DNA of 64,000 nucleotides, taken from the NCBI GenBank assembly GCA_041390365.1, contig JAWKQB010000003.1, positions 248,001-312,000 on the forward strand, in the 5' to 3' direction. The DNA comes from Syntrophotaleaceae bacterium (GTDB taxonomy: Bacteria; Desulfobacterota; Desulfuromonadia; Desulfuromonadales; Syntrophotaleaceae). The notes under the pieces are model-generated. The model saw nothing but the letters and a program-made list of their open reading frames with translations. It was not told the origin of the DNA and searched no databases. This document shows, piece by piece, positions 17,360 to 26,646 of this stretch (the first letter of the stretch is position 1; each line of letters begins with the position of its first letter). The translations under genes were made by a program, and so were the position numbers.

Positions 17360-17618
17360 GAGAACAAGTAAAATATTTTTAACCGGCCCCACTTCTTGTT
17401 AAATCAGACAAATGCATGGTCGTAACCAGGCAGAAAGTTATTGCTGTTTCTGCTATTATTAATAACCATCATTCCCGAGGCGGTTTTTGATCGAGAATCC
17501 AGAGCAAAAGTCCTGAAATCAGGGATACGAAAACCTCCTCGGGCATGGAGAATCGATTTGCGGCTGGATCGTTACCTATATGCCTTTCTTTGTCTGCGCT
17601 TTCAAAAACGGAGAAAAC

Positions 17619-17996
17619 ATGAAAAGGTTCTGTGTTCCGTTTCTTTTGCCGGTTCTTCTTTTTACCCTGGTTGCCACCGGATGCTCAACCTCCCGCCTCT
17701 CCAACCAGGAACTGCTGACAACGGACTATACCGACATGACGGACCAGGAATTGGTGGAATATTACCGGCAGCTGGATGACCGGATCGCAGGACGGGAGTC
17801 CGGTGGAGGCGGACTGGGTTTCGGACTGGGACTTGGATTTGGTTTCGGATTCGACGGCGGGGCCGTCGGATTGGGAGCCAGCAAGGGGGTCGGCGGAGAG
17901 ACGCCGGTGGAAGCCCTGCAGATAAAACGGAACGATGTGCGACTGGAGCTGGCCCGCCGTGGCCTGGAACCCCTGCCCACCGATGAGGGACCGTAG
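17619..17996 (+). CDS. Glycine-rich outer-membrane lipoprotein, unknown function
   Basis: A 125-residue protein. The signal peptide ends in a lipobox (LVATGC, Cys at residue 22), so it should be lipidated and held in a membrane. After an acidic helical part there is a low-complexity tract of alternating Gly with Leu or Phe (about residues 65-80), then a helix with many charged residues. The ATG at 17619 follows ACGGAGAAAAC. I do not recognise a family. The alternating Gly/aromatic tract could insert in a membrane or self-associate. It is transcribed away from the TonB operon and faces the minus-strand fusA gene. Confidence 0.65.
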   Translation: MKRFCVPFLLPVLLFTLVATGCSTSRLSNQELLTTDYTDMTDQELVEYYRQLDDRIAGRESGGGGLGFGLGLGFGFGFDGGAVGLGASKGVGGETPVEALQIKRNDVRLELARRGLEPLPTDEGP

Positions 17997-18062
17997 GGGA
18001 GGCCCCATGTATCCGCCCTGGTTTTAAGCCTCTGAACGAGCTACGAGCCACGAGCAACCAGG

Positions 18063-20135
18063 TTATGCCAACCCGAATTTTTTCAATATTTCCAAAGGCG
18101 CCTGGTCGTAATAGGCGAATTCCATTGTGAAGGTGCCCCGGCCCTTGGTGGCGCTGCGCAGCTCGGTCATGTAGTCGAACATTTCGGACAGGGGAACTTT
18201 GGCGCGGATGGTTTCCATACCGGCCCGGCTCTGCATCCCCTCCACCCGTCCGCGCTTCTGCTGAATCGAACCGAGGGCCTTGCCCGCATATTCCGTCGGC
18301 ACGAACAGCTCCAGGGCCATGATCGGCTCAAGCAGGATCGGCTTCCCCTGGCGTGCGGCCAGGCTCAGTCCTCGCTGTGCGGCGGCCAGCAGACCTACCT
18401 CGGTGGTCAACCCTGTCTCGTAAGGCAGCTCCGTAACGCGAACTTCGAGATCGGTGAGAGGATATCCCGCCTGGACACCGGCCGCACAGGATTGATAAAG
18501 GCTGTTCTCCAGATGCTTGCGCCACTCTTGCGGCAGGGATTTTTCCCCTTCGGACGGCAGAACGACCCGCAGCCCTTCCCCCTGCTTGAGCGGCTGCAGC
18601 TTCAAGAGCACCTCCCCATGCTGAACTTTTCCTTCCGCTTCCCGATTGAAGATCTCACGATGTTCAATCGCCTGCTGAATGGTTTCCCGGTAAACGACCT
18701 GGGGCCGCCCGGTCTTCACCTCCACGCCGAACTCCCGCAGCAGACGTTCGACAATGATATCCAGATGCAGCTGTCCCATGCCGGTGAGAATGGTTTGCCC
18801 GGTCCCGGAGTCCTCGCGAACCCGAAAGGTCGGATCCTCCCACTGCAGCTTTTCCAAAGCCGGCAGCAGCTTCTCCCGGTCGTCGATCCTTTTGGCCTCC
18901 ACCGCCAGGGAGACCACCGGCTCCGGCACCGTCAGCCCTTCCAGGACCAGTGGCTGATCTTCACGGCAGAGGGTGTCGCCGGTGAGAGCATGCTTCAGTC
19001 CCACCGCCGCGGCGATATCCCCCGCCCTTGCCAGTTCGATTTTCTCCCGCTTATGGGCATGCATGCGGAACAGTCGCGCGATCTTCTCCGGCATCTGCCG
19101 GGTGCCGTTGAACAGTGTATCCCCGGCATGCAGCGTTCCGGAATAGACCCGAAGGTAGGTCAGCTTCCGGCCCTCGTCGGAAAGCACCTTGAAGGCCAGG
19201 GCACACAAAGGCCCTTTGGGATCGCAAGGCAGGACCAGATCGTCCTTCCCGTCAGGCCCGGCATGAGCCCTTACCGGCGGGGTTTCCAGGGGTGAGGGGA
19301 GAAAGGTACCGACGGCATCGAGCAGCGGCTGGATCCCCTTGTTGCGCAGGGCCGTCCCGAGAAACACCGGGAAAAGGCGGCATTCCAGCACCCCGCGCCG
19401 CAGGGCGGCTGAAAGCCGGTCCCCCTCGATAAATCGGCCTTCCAGAAAATCCGTTAGGATGCCGTCGTCGAAATCCGCGGCGGCTTCAATGATTTTTTCC
19501 CGCGCGATGCGAACTTCATCCCGGTACCGGCCATCAAGGGGGGAGGAATGCACGGACGCTCCCTGATCCTCCTCGTTGAAGGTCAGGATGACCTCCCGCA
19601 GCAGGTCGACGACCCCCGAAAACCCACCTTCCTCCCCGACCGGCAGCTGCATCAGCACCGGCCTGGCCTGAAATCGGTCGGCAATCTGCTTCAGCACCTC
19701 CCGGTAGTCGGCGCCGATGCGGTCCATCTTGTTGATCAGACAGATGCGCGGCACCCGGTAACGATCGGCCTGGCGCCAGACCGACTCGCTCTGGGACTGA
19801 ACCCCCTCCACGGCGCTGAAAATGACCACCGCCCCGTCGAGAACCCGCAGGGAACGCTCCACCTCGATAGTGAAGTCGATATGGCCGGGAGTGTCGATGA
19901 GATTGATCGACCAGTTGTGCCAGCGGCAGGTTGTGGTGGTGGCGGTAATGGTGATGCCCCGCTCCTGTTCCTGTTCCATCCAGTCCATGATCGCCGCACC
20001 GTCGTGAACCTCGCCGATCTTGTGGCTTCGACCGGTATAGAACAGAATGCGCTCCGAAACAGTGGTTTTTCCCGCATCGATATGGGAAATAATGCCGAAG
20101 TTGCGGATCGCTTCAAGAGACGGGGAAGATTCCAT
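18063..20135 (-). CDS. fusA: Translation elongation factor G (stand-alone copy)
   Basis: About 690 residues, the usual length for EF-G, the GTPase that moves tRNA and mRNA through the ribosome. Motifs: G1 HIDAGKTT (about 18-25), switch II DTPGHIDF, G4 NKMD, and domain IV/V segments such as PTEYAGKALGSIQQKRGRVEGM. The ATG at 20135 is preceded by GAGAGG; the TTG four codons earlier is less likely. It is not next to rpsL, rpsG or tuf, so it is probably the second EF-G gene that many members of this group carry, with a possible role in ribosome recycling or in a subset of conditions. Its sequence matches neither a resistance protein nor LepA. Confidence 0.93.
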   Translation of the reverse strand: MESSPSLEAIRNFGIISHIDAGKTTVSERILFYTGRSHKIGEVHDGAAIMDWMEQEQERGITITATTTTCRWHNWSINLIDTPGHIDFTIEVERSLRVLDGAVVIFSAVEGVQSQSESVWRQADRYRVPRICLINKMDRIGADYREVLKQIADRFQARPVLMQLPVGEEGGFSGVVDLLREVILTFNEEDQGASVHSSPLDGRYRDEVRIAREKIIEAAADFDDGILTDFLEGRFIEGDRLSAALRRGVLECRLFPVFLGTALRNKGIQPLLDAVGTFLPSPLETPPVRAHAGPDGKDDLVLPCDPKGPLCALAFKVLSDEGRKLTYLRVYSGTLHAGDTLFNGTRQMPEKIARLFRMHAHKREKIELARAGDIAAAVGLKHALTGDTLCREDQPLVLEGLTVPEPVVSLAVEAKRIDDREKLLPALEKLQWEDPTFRVREDSGTGQTILTGMGQLHLDIIVERLLREFGVEVKTGRPQVVYRETIQQAIEHREIFNREAEGKVQHGEVLLKLQPLKQGEGLRVVLPSEGEKSLPQEWRKHLENSLYQSCAAGVQAGYPLTDLEVRVTELPYETGLTTEVGLLAAAQRGLSLAARQGKPILLEPIMALELFVPTEYAGKALGSIQQKRGRVEGMQSRAGMETIRAKVPLSEMFDYMTELRSATKGRGTFTMEFAYYDQAPLEILKKFGLA

Positions 20136-20202
20136 GACTCCTCTCAAGTGGCTGGAGATTAATCATACAAGGATTGGCACACCTTGCAAGCGGCTGAAAC
20201 AT

Positions 20203-21012
20203 TTATGGAATTTGATTACGGCTTTCCTGCGGGACTGGCATTCGAAACTGCTGTCCGTCATAGGCCAGCTCCACCCCTTTCGGCAGGGAAGCACCATCCC
20301 GCCGGTGTTCGACCTCGTGGTTGATATGGGTCAGCACTGTGCGCCGAGCTCCCAGTACAGCGGCTATTTCGATCGCTTCCGGAATGCTGAAATGGGTGGG
20401 ATGTGAGCGGAAGCGCAAACCGTCGATGACCAGCACGTCCAGTCCCCGCAAGAGCGCCAGCGACCCGTCAGGGATACCGTTGCAATCGGTCAGGTAGGCA
20501 AAGGTGCCAATGCGATAACCGCAAGACTCCTGCTCCTCTCCGTGCCGCAGCGGAACGGGCTGTATCGGCAGTCCGCAGAGCATGAATTCACCGCCGATCT
20601 CCCAGGGAATGAGCTGGGGGCGGAATCCGGGTTTGACCGCACCGCTGAAGATATAGCGGAAATTGCTCCGGATCACGGCCATGGTCGCCGGCGTGCCGAA
20701 AATCGGAATCGCCGCTCGGGAGACCATGTTGAAAGCGCGCAGGTCGTCGATGCCGTGGATATGATCGGCATGAGCGTGGGTGTAGAGTACGGCATCGACA
20801 TGATCGAGCTTTGCCCGCAGGGCCTGCTGCCGAAAATCGGTGGAGGTGTCGATGACGATCTGCCGGCCGTTACAGGTGATCAGGGCGCTGCAGCGGGTGC
20901 GGTGATTTTTGCGGAAGGAGGAGCGGCAGACCTCGCAATCGCAGCCGAGCATCGGCACCCCGGTACTTGTACCGGACCCGAGAAGGGTGACCTGAAATGC
21001 CCTTGCCGCCAT
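20203..21012 (-). CDS. MBL-fold metallo-hydrolase (PhnP-like)
   Basis: A 269-residue enzyme of the beta-lactamase-like fold. It has the zinc-binding THAHADHIHGID motif (about residues 80-91), a later HINHE pair and the LGSGTSTGVPMLGCDCEVC start that marks the PhnP/phosphoribosyl cyclic phosphodiesterase subgroup, in which the Cys pair binds an extra zinc. The likely reaction is hydrolysis of a cyclic phosphodiester; the true substrate is not evident, and no phosphonate genes are nearby. The start at 21012 follows AAAGGATTTTC; the longer frame from 21051 lacks a site. Divergent from pepA. Confidence 0.85.
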   Translation of the reverse strand: MAARAFQVTLLGSGTSTGVPMLGCDCEVCRSSFRKNHRTRCSALITCNGRQIVIDTSTDFRQQALRAKLDHVDAVLYTHAHADHIHGIDDLRAFNMVSRAAIPIFGTPATMAVIRSNFRYIFSGAVKPGFRPQLIPWEIGGEFMLCGLPIQPVPLRHGEEQESCGYRIGTFAYLTDCNGIPDGSLALLRGLDVLVIDGLRFRSHPTHFSIPEAIEIAAVLGARRTVLTHINHEVEHRRDGASLPKGVELAYDGQQFRMPVPQESRNQIP

Positions 21013-21236
21013 GAAAATCCTTTCCTGTTCCGATCCTCGCCGCAACCGCAATTGCCAGTGGCGAAAAATTTAGCCCGATTAAGTGATTTAAGGTATCATT
21101 ATTATTACATATAATTCAATAGCGGGAGTCGGCGGGATCCGTCGGGATTCTTTTTCAAAGATTTGCCTTATCGTAAAAATCCAAATCGGGATCGGGATGG
21201 GCCTTTGATCTTGAATGTTAAGTTGAATCCTAAAAC

Positions 21237-21278
21237 CCGATACCGATACCGATACCGATACCGATACCGATACCGATT
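21237..21278. repeat. Hexanucleotide tandem array (CCGATA)n
   Basis: Six perfect CCGATA units and one CCGATT, ending 35 bases before the pepA start codon and so inside its presumed promoter/leader region. A shorter relative (ATCGGGATCGGG) lies at about 21185. A change in copy number here could alter spacing upstream of pepA. Confidence 0.9.
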
Positions 21279-21312
21279 TAAATCAAAAAACCCATTTTAA
21301 GAAAGGACTTCC

Positions 21313-22809
21313 ATGGATATCCGAGTCAAATCCGGCCATGCCCTGAAACAGAAAACCTCCTGTCTGGTCATGTGTCTTCCCGAGGGCAAGCTGCATCCCT
21401 TGGCCAAGGAAGCGGACCAGGCCCTGGGGGGTTTGATCACCGGCGCTGTGAAAAGCCGTGAATTTTCCGGCAAGCGGCGCCAGACCCTGCTTCTGCATAC
21501 GCGCGGGCTCCCCTGCGAACGCCTTTTGCTGGTCGGTCTGGGAAAAACCAGGGAAGCGGAAGGGGAGGTGCTCCGTTCGGCAGCTGCCACCGCGGCCCGA
21601 TTCCTGGCAGAGAGGAGCATTACCGATTGCGCGTTCCTCCTCCCGGAAGAGTTGTTCCCGGAACCTGCCCTCAAGGAAAACGCTCAAACCGTCGTCGAGG
21701 GGATCCTTCTCGCCTCCTACCGTTTTGAACGCTATCGGACCGACAAGGACCAGAACTCCACGCCAGCGTTGATGTCTCTGCTGCTGCTGGTGTCGCAAAA
21801 AAACTCCCTGCCTGCTGCCGAAGCCGGGATTCGGGAGGCGCAGCATCTTTGCAGTGGAGTTCATCTGGCCAGGGATCTGGTCAATGAGCCCGGCAACGTC
21901 AAATCTCCGGAATACCTGGCCGATCAGGCTCGCAATCTGGCACAGGAACATGGGCTGGTCTGCACCATACTGGACAAACAGGAGATGGAAACAGAAGGCA
22001 TGGGCGCCCTGCTCGGCGTGGCTCAGGGGAGCGTTCGGGAACCGCGCCTGATTGTCCTGCAGTATCGGGGAGGCACGGAAGATGCCCAACCGATCGCCCT
22101 TGTCGGCAAGGGGGTCGTCTTCGACTCCGGCGGCATCTCCCTCAAACCCGGCGAAAAGATGGACCAGATGAAAATGGACATGGCCGGAGCCGCGGCAGTT
22201 CTGGGCACCTTCCGTGCCGCCGCCCTGCTCAGGCTGCCTGTCAACCTGGTCGGGGTGATCCCCGCTGTGGAAAACATGCCCTCGGGCACGGCCATTCGTC
22301 CCGGCGACATCCTGACCTCTCTTTCCGGTCGGACCATCGAAGTGCTTAACACCGATGCCGAAGGCCGGTTGATCCTGGCCGACGCCCTGACCTATGTGGA
22401 ACGGTTCCAGCCCCGTGTCGTCATCGACCTCGCCACCCTCACCGGCGCCTGTATCATCGCACTTGGTCACCATGCCACCGCCGTTCTCGGCAATCATCCG
22501 GGGCTGATCCGCCAGTTGATGCGCTGCGGCGAGCTGACCGGGGAAAAGCTCTGGCAGCTGCCCCTGTGGGACGAATATGCGGAACAGATCAAGAGCGACA
22601 TCGCCGACGTCAAGAACATCGGCGGCCGGCCCGCCGGAACCATCACCGCAGCTGCCTTTCTGCACAAGTTCGCCGCAAACTTCCGCTGGGCCCATCTCGA
22701 CATCGCCGGCACCGCCTGGGAAGAAAACGGCGGCGGTTACCGTCCGAAGGGGGCAACCGGCGTCGGCGTCCGGCTCCTGGTGCAGTATCTGAAACAATGC
22801 GGCCTGTAG
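21313..22809 (+). CDS. pepA: Leucyl aminopeptidase (M17 family)
   Basis: A 498-residue cytosolic aminopeptidase that removes N-terminal residues from peptides with two metal ions. The family signature NTDAEGRLILAD is present at about residues 347-358, along with the metal-binding lysine/aspartate segment VGKGVVFDSGGISLKPG (about 258-274) and the C-terminal DIAGTAW. Length is normal. The ATG at 21313 follows AAAGGACTTCC. Some PepA proteins also bind DNA, but nothing here supports that. It stands alone after a hexamer repeat tract. Confidence 0.95.
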   Translation: MDIRVKSGHALKQKTSCLVMCLPEGKLHPLAKEADQALGGLITGAVKSREFSGKRRQTLLLHTRGLPCERLLLVGLGKTREAEGEVLRSAAATAARFLAERSITDCAFLLPEELFPEPALKENAQTVVEGILLASYRFERYRTDKDQNSTPALMSLLLLVSQKNSLPAAEAGIREAQHLCSGVHLARDLVNEPGNVKSPEYLADQARNLAQEHGLVCTILDKQEMETEGMGALLGVAQGSVREPRLIVLQYRGGTEDAQPIALVGKGVVFDSGGISLKPGEKMDQMKMDMAGAAAVLGTFRAAALLRLPVNLVGVIPAVENMPSGTAIRPGDILTSLSGRTIEVLNTDAEGRLILADALTYVERFQPRVVIDLATLTGACIIALGHHATAVLGNHPGLIRQLMRCGELTGEKLWQLPLWDEYAEQIKSDIADVKNIGGRPAGTITAAAFLHKFAANFRWAHLDIAGTAWEENGGGYRPKGATGVGVRLLVQYLKQCGL

Positions 22810-22876
22810 GGGCGATTCATGGGACGGGCAATTGGGGCCGGACAGTGCGTTTTCGAAAAAATTCTAAGGCGGGAGA

Positions 22877-22904
22877 TTGCATGCCCGGCAACTTGTGCTA
22901 TAGG
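22877..22904 (+). promoter_or_regulatory. Possible sigma-70 promoter of the cold-shock gene
   Basis: TTGCAT, 16 bases, TATAGG. It would give a 5' leader of about 230 bases before the cold-shock ATG, a length often seen for temperature-sensing leaders of this family. The 334 bases between pepA and the cold-shock gene hold no other recognised feature. Confidence 0.35.
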
Positions 22905-23143
22905 TCAATACGATTATTGGTTTTTTCCAAGGTCGCCGGACCACCCGATCCGACGGCTTAGGGACCTTCAGGACAGGGTGTCCGAACCCCGATCATTCAT
23001 GAAGCCGGCTGCCGCAACTTGAGGTGAACCCGCTGTTGCCGTTCCTCCCTTCCCCGACGCAACCCTGGATCCTTGTCGGACAACTTCATGAACGACCGGG
23101 GCAACTTTTCCCCCGCTCAGGTTGAAAAAGGAGTAAAAAAGTT

Positions 23144-23344
23144 ATGGCACAAGGTACGGTCAAGTGGTTTAACGATGCCAAGGGTTATGGATTTATTGCT
23201 CAGGACAACGGCCCTGATGTTTTCGTCCATTTTTCATCCATAACCGGCGATGGTTTCAAGTCCCTGACAGAAGGACAGCGGGTCACCTTCGAGGTCACCC
23301 AGGGTCAGAAAGGCCCCCAGGCCGCCAATGTGAACAAGCTTTGA
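23144..23344 (+). CDS. Cold-shock-domain nucleic-acid chaperone (CspA family)
   Basis: A 66-residue single cold-shock domain with the RNP1-like KGYGFIAQD (about residues 14-22) and RNP2-like DVFVHFSSI (about 26-34). It binds single-stranded RNA and DNA and melts structure in transcripts. The ATG at 23144 is preceded by AAAAAGGAGT, and a strong terminator follows, so it is a single-gene unit. The long, G/C-rich 5' leader suggests regulation at the RNA level. Confidence 0.95.
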   Translation: MAQGTVKWFNDAKGYGFIAQDNGPDVFVHFSSITGDGFKSLTEGQRVTFEVTQGQKGPQAANVNKL

Positions 23345-23379
23345 ATACCGGCTCTTTTCCCGGCCCTTCCAATCGCCAT

Positions 23380-23407
23380 GGCTCCGCAGACCCCTGCGGA
23401 GCCTTTT
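23380..23407 (+). terminator. Intrinsic terminator of the cold-shock gene
   Basis: A perfect 10-base stem (GGCTCCGCAG against CTGCGGAGCC) with a four-base loop and then TTTT. Confidence 0.92.
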
Positions 23408-23468
23408 CAGTTTCCGTCCGGTCCCCTCTATATGCCAATAACCACGGGCGAAACGGAACTTCAAGTTC

Positions 23469-23497
23469 TTGACATCCTGGGTCCCTGTTGCTAACTT
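23469..23497 (+). promoter_or_regulatory. Probable sigma-70 promoter of serA
   Basis: A perfect TTGACA, 17 bases, then TAACTT, about 64 bases before the serA start codon. The -10 element is weak. Confidence 0.5.
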
Positions 23498-23560
23498 AAG
23501 TGGTTGCTTCGGCCTTCCTTCCTTTTCGCATTGGCAGGCCTAACCCGTTCCGGGCTGGAA

Positions 23561-25144
23561 ATGAAAGTACTGGTGTCCGATATCTTTTCCACCGAAGGTC
23601 TCGCGGTCTTTGAAAATGCCACGGGAATAGAGTTGCTGTACCGTCCCGGAATCTCACCCGCGGAACTGCTCAACGCGGTGACCGATGTCGAGGCCCTGGT
23701 GGTGCGCAGCGGCACTCACGTCTCCGCGGAAGTCCTCGAGGCCGCCCGCAATCTTAAAGTCATTGGCCGGGCAGGAATCGGTATCGAGAACATGGATCTG
23801 GAAGTGGCCAACCGCAAGGGCGTGGTGATCATGAACACCCCCTTCGGCAGCTCCACTACCGCCGCCGAGCACACGATCGCCATGCTCCTGGCTCTGAGCC
23901 GTCAGATCCCGGAGGCCCACCGGGCCATCAAGAACGGCAATTGGGACAAGGACCGTTATCTTGGTGTCGAAATCAGCGGCAAGACTCTCGGCATCATCGG
24001 CTCCGGCAGGATTGGAAAACTGGTTGCCGAGCGGGCCCTCGGCCTGAAGATGCGGGTTATCGTCTGCGATCCCTATCTGGCCGACGACATGATCCGGAAA
24101 ATCGGCGCTGAACCGGTGGACTTCAACCGTTTACTGGCCGAGGCCGACTTCATCAGTCTCCACGTGCCGGTGACGCCGGAAACCATCGACATCATCGGGG
24201 AGGAGGCACTGGCCCGGGTTAAGCCCGGGTGCCGGATCATCAATTGCGCCGCAGGCGGTCTGATCGATGAAGAGGCCCTGGCTCATGCCATCAGCGATGG
24301 GCGGGTTGCCGGCGCGGCCCTGGACGCTTTTCGCAAGGAGCCTCCGTCGAAGGGGAATCCCCTTCTGGCTCTCGACAAGGTCGTCTGCACACCGCACCTG
24401 CGCGCTGCCACGGTGGATGCTCAGGTCAATGTCACGGTTCAGGTGGCCAGGCAGATCGTCGACTTCCTGCAGAAAGGGATCGTGGTCAACGCAATCAACA
24501 TGCCCTCGATCAGTTCCGACCTGCTGACAAAGATCGGGCCGTACGTCGACCTCGCTGAACGTCTGGGGACCTTTCAGACCCTGCGAGGCTTCAAAGGCAT
24601 GAAGAGCGTAACCATAGAATTTGCCGGCAGCATCACCGATTATCCGACCCGGCCACTGACCTTCGCCCTGCTCAAAGGGTTGTTGACCCCGATCCTTGGA
24701 CCGGTCGTCAATTACGTCAATGCTCCGCATCTGGCTCGCGAACGGGGCATCAGGGTCATCGAGAGAAGCTGCGTAACTTCGAACGAATTCAGCAACGTCA
24801 TCAACCTCAGCGTCAGCAGCGACGAGGGGGAAAGTTCGGTCAGCGGCGCGCTATTCGGCGAAAACGACTGCCGCATTGTCCGCGTTGACGGCCACCACGT
24901 CGAGGCCGAACCCTGCGGCCACATTCTGGTACTGCATAACGAAGACCGGCCCGGAGTGATCGGCTTTATCGGTCAGGTGCTCGGTCAGGCAGGCATCAAT
25001 ATCGCCATGATGAACCTGTCCCGGCACAAGATCAACGGCCGGGCGATTTCGCTGCTGACCGTGGACAGCAAGATCCCCGAGAGTGTGCTGGAGCAGCTGC
25101 GCGCCTACCCGCACATCACTTCCGCCGTGCAGGTAACCCTATAG
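23561..25144 (+). CDS. serA: D-3-phosphoglycerate dehydrogenase
   Basis: A 527-residue enzyme that oxidises 3-phosphoglycerate with NAD in the first step of serine synthesis. The NAD site IGSGRIGKLVAERALG is at about residues 146-161, with catalytic Arg, Glu and His positions in the segments NCAAGGLIDEEAL and VVCTPHLRAAT. The C-terminal third holds the allosteric substrate-binding domain and a final ACT domain (starting at LVLHNEDRPGVIGFIG), which binds serine for feedback inhibition. Length fits the long form. I chose the ATG at 23561 because MKVLVSD is the usual family start; the frame open from 23504 adds an unlikely N-terminus. Confidence 0.95.
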   Translation: MKVLVSDIFSTEGLAVFENATGIELLYRPGISPAELLNAVTDVEALVVRSGTHVSAEVLEAARNLKVIGRAGIGIENMDLEVANRKGVVIMNTPFGSSTTAAEHTIAMLLALSRQIPEAHRAIKNGNWDKDRYLGVEISGKTLGIIGSGRIGKLVAERALGLKMRVIVCDPYLADDMIRKIGAEPVDFNRLLAEADFISLHVPVTPETIDIIGEEALARVKPGCRIINCAAGGLIDEEALAHAISDGRVAGAALDAFRKEPPSKGNPLLALDKVVCTPHLRAATVDAQVNVTVQVARQIVDFLQKGIVVNAINMPSISSDLLTKIGPYVDLAERLGTFQTLRGFKGMKSVTIEFAGSITDYPTRPLTFALLKGLLTPILGPVVNYVNAPHLARERGIRVIERSCVTSNEFSNVINLSVSSDEGESSVSGALFGENDCRIVRVDGHHVEAEPCGHILVLHNEDRPGVIGFIGQVLGQAGINIAMMNLSRHKINGRAISLLTVDSKIPESVLEQLRAYPHITSAVQVTL

Positions 25145-25329
25145 TCAAGCGGAAACCCGTTTCGAAACAACCCGCAAATAAGTTCGTCTATTCGCGATTT
25201 GGGGTCGCCATGCACGAGTGGCTCGTTCGGTGATCCATGATGTCAAGTTTCGAAAAGCTGGATTCCCGAAAACAGGACCTTCGGGAATGGCATTGAGCCA
25301 GAGTAGCGAACGAAAAAGGATTGCATATA

Positions 25330-26619
25330 GTGACTATCACCCTGCCGAATGTGTCGGAAGCCATGCTTCCCAAGGGAGTCAAGGATTTCCTTCCGGCAAA
25401 GGCCGCCAAAATCGAATATCTGCAGCAGACGCTCCAGGAAGTGTTCCGGCGCTGGGCTTTTCGGCCGATCATCCCCCCTTCCCTGGAATACCTCCACGTT
25501 CTGGAAAGGGGGCTGGGGGAAGGTTTGCGGGAAAAGACCTTCCGTTTCGACGATCGTCAGGACGGTCAGCTGATCGCTTTTTCACCGGACATCACGCCTC
25601 AGGTGGCCCGTATTGTGGCAACACGGATGAACCAGGCCCCCCTGCCGCTGCGCCTCTCCTACAACGGCCAGGTTCTGCGCCATACGGAGCTGCAGGCGGG
25701 AAAGGACCGGGAAATTTTTCAGGCGGGCGTGGAACTGATCGGCCTTGGAGGACCCGAGGCCGATGCCGAAATGATCGCCATGGCGGTCGAGTGCCTGCAG
25801 GCCCTGGGAGCTGAAGAATTCACCATCGACATCGGCCAGGTCGAGTTCTTCCGCGGGGTCATGGCCGACCTTCCCCTGTCGCCGGAGCACTTCCGCCTGG
25901 TGCAGAGCGCCATCGCCAGCAAGGACAGCTCCGGCCTGCAGGAACTGCTGGAGGGTGCAGCCCTCACCGAGCAGGCCCGCCGCGAAGTGATGGCCCTGCC
26001 ACGCCTGTTCGGGGGCCGGGAGGTACTCGACCGGGCCGAGAAGGTCGTTGCCAACGAACGGTCCCGACGCGCCCTCAAAAACCTCAGGCAGGTGCTGCAG
26101 ACACTGGAGGTTTACGGGGTGGAAAAACATGTCACTTTCGATCTGGGCGAACTGCGCGGCCTCGATTATCACACCGGCATCACTTTTCAAGGCTTTCTCA
26201 GCGGACTGGGTCGAGGGGTCTGCTCCGGAGGCCGCTACGACAACCTCACTTCCCGCTACGGCCTGCCGGCACCAGCCACCGGCTTCGCCTTCAACCTGCT
26301 CAACCTGCTGAGCGCTTTCGACCGGGAGCTGGACAAAACCGCCCTGCAGTTCAGCGACGTCCTGATTATCCAGTCAGGACAGGACAAACAGCCTGCCCAG
26401 TTAGCCGCCAGAGCCCTGCGCGGTAAAGGCTACTCCGCAGCCCGGGATATCATCATCCGCGACCTTGAAGCGAGCATCGCTTATGCTCAGAAAATGAATT
26501 ACCGCTTCGTGATGGTCATCGGCGAACAGAACCAGGCGGTCAGGCTGATCCGCCTGGCCGACGGCCACGAGCGCCAGATCGAATACCCGTCGGTGCTTGA
26601 GGCGGATTTCCGCCTGTAA
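25330..26619 (+). CDS. hisZ: ATP phosphoribosyltransferase regulatory subunit
   Basis: About 429 residues, a relative of histidyl-tRNA synthetase that activates the short form of HisG in histidine synthesis. It has the class II synthetase-like motif 2 segment PLRLSYNGQVLRHTE and the later GLDYHTGITFQGF and SGGRYDNL blocks, but lacks the C-terminal anticodon-binding domain of a true HisRS. The GTG at 25330 is preceded by AAAAAGGA at proper distance; the TTG at 25321 is too close to that site. It sits 27 bases before purA, an order common in relatives, so the two likely form one operon. Confidence 0.9.
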   Translation: MTITLPNVSEAMLPKGVKDFLPAKAAKIEYLQQTLQEVFRRWAFRPIIPPSLEYLHVLERGLGEGLREKTFRFDDRQDGQLIAFSPDITPQVARIVATRMNQAPLPLRLSYNGQVLRHTELQAGKDREIFQAGVELIGLGGPEADAEMIAMAVECLQALGAEEFTIDIGQVEFFRGVMADLPLSPEHFRLVQSAIASKDSSGLQELLEGAALTEQARREVMALPRLFGGREVLDRAEKVVANERSRRALKNLRQVLQTLEVYGVEKHVTFDLGELRGLDYHTGITFQGFLSGLGRGVCSGGRYDNLTSRYGLPAPATGFAFNLLNLLSAFDRELDKTALQFSDVLIIQSGQDKQPAQLAARALRGKGYSAARDIIIRDLEASIAYAQKMNYRFVMVIGEQNQAVRLIRLADGHERQIEYPSVLEADFRL

Positions 26620-26646
26620 AATTCCGACCAGGAGAGAATAACAACT

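Noticed and set aside
17441..17779. A 112-codon frame overlapping the start of the lipoprotein gene
   Set aside because: It runs through non-coding sequence and then the wrong frame of a lipoprotein that has a clear lipobox and ribosome-binding site.
21283..22797. A 504-codon minus-strand frame opposite pepA
   Set aside because: pepA has full family motifs and a ribosome-binding site on the plus strand, so this frame is its antisense shadow.
22819..23022. A 67-codon frame between pepA and the cold-shock gene
   Set aside because: No ribosome-binding site and no family; the stretch fits a leader region better.
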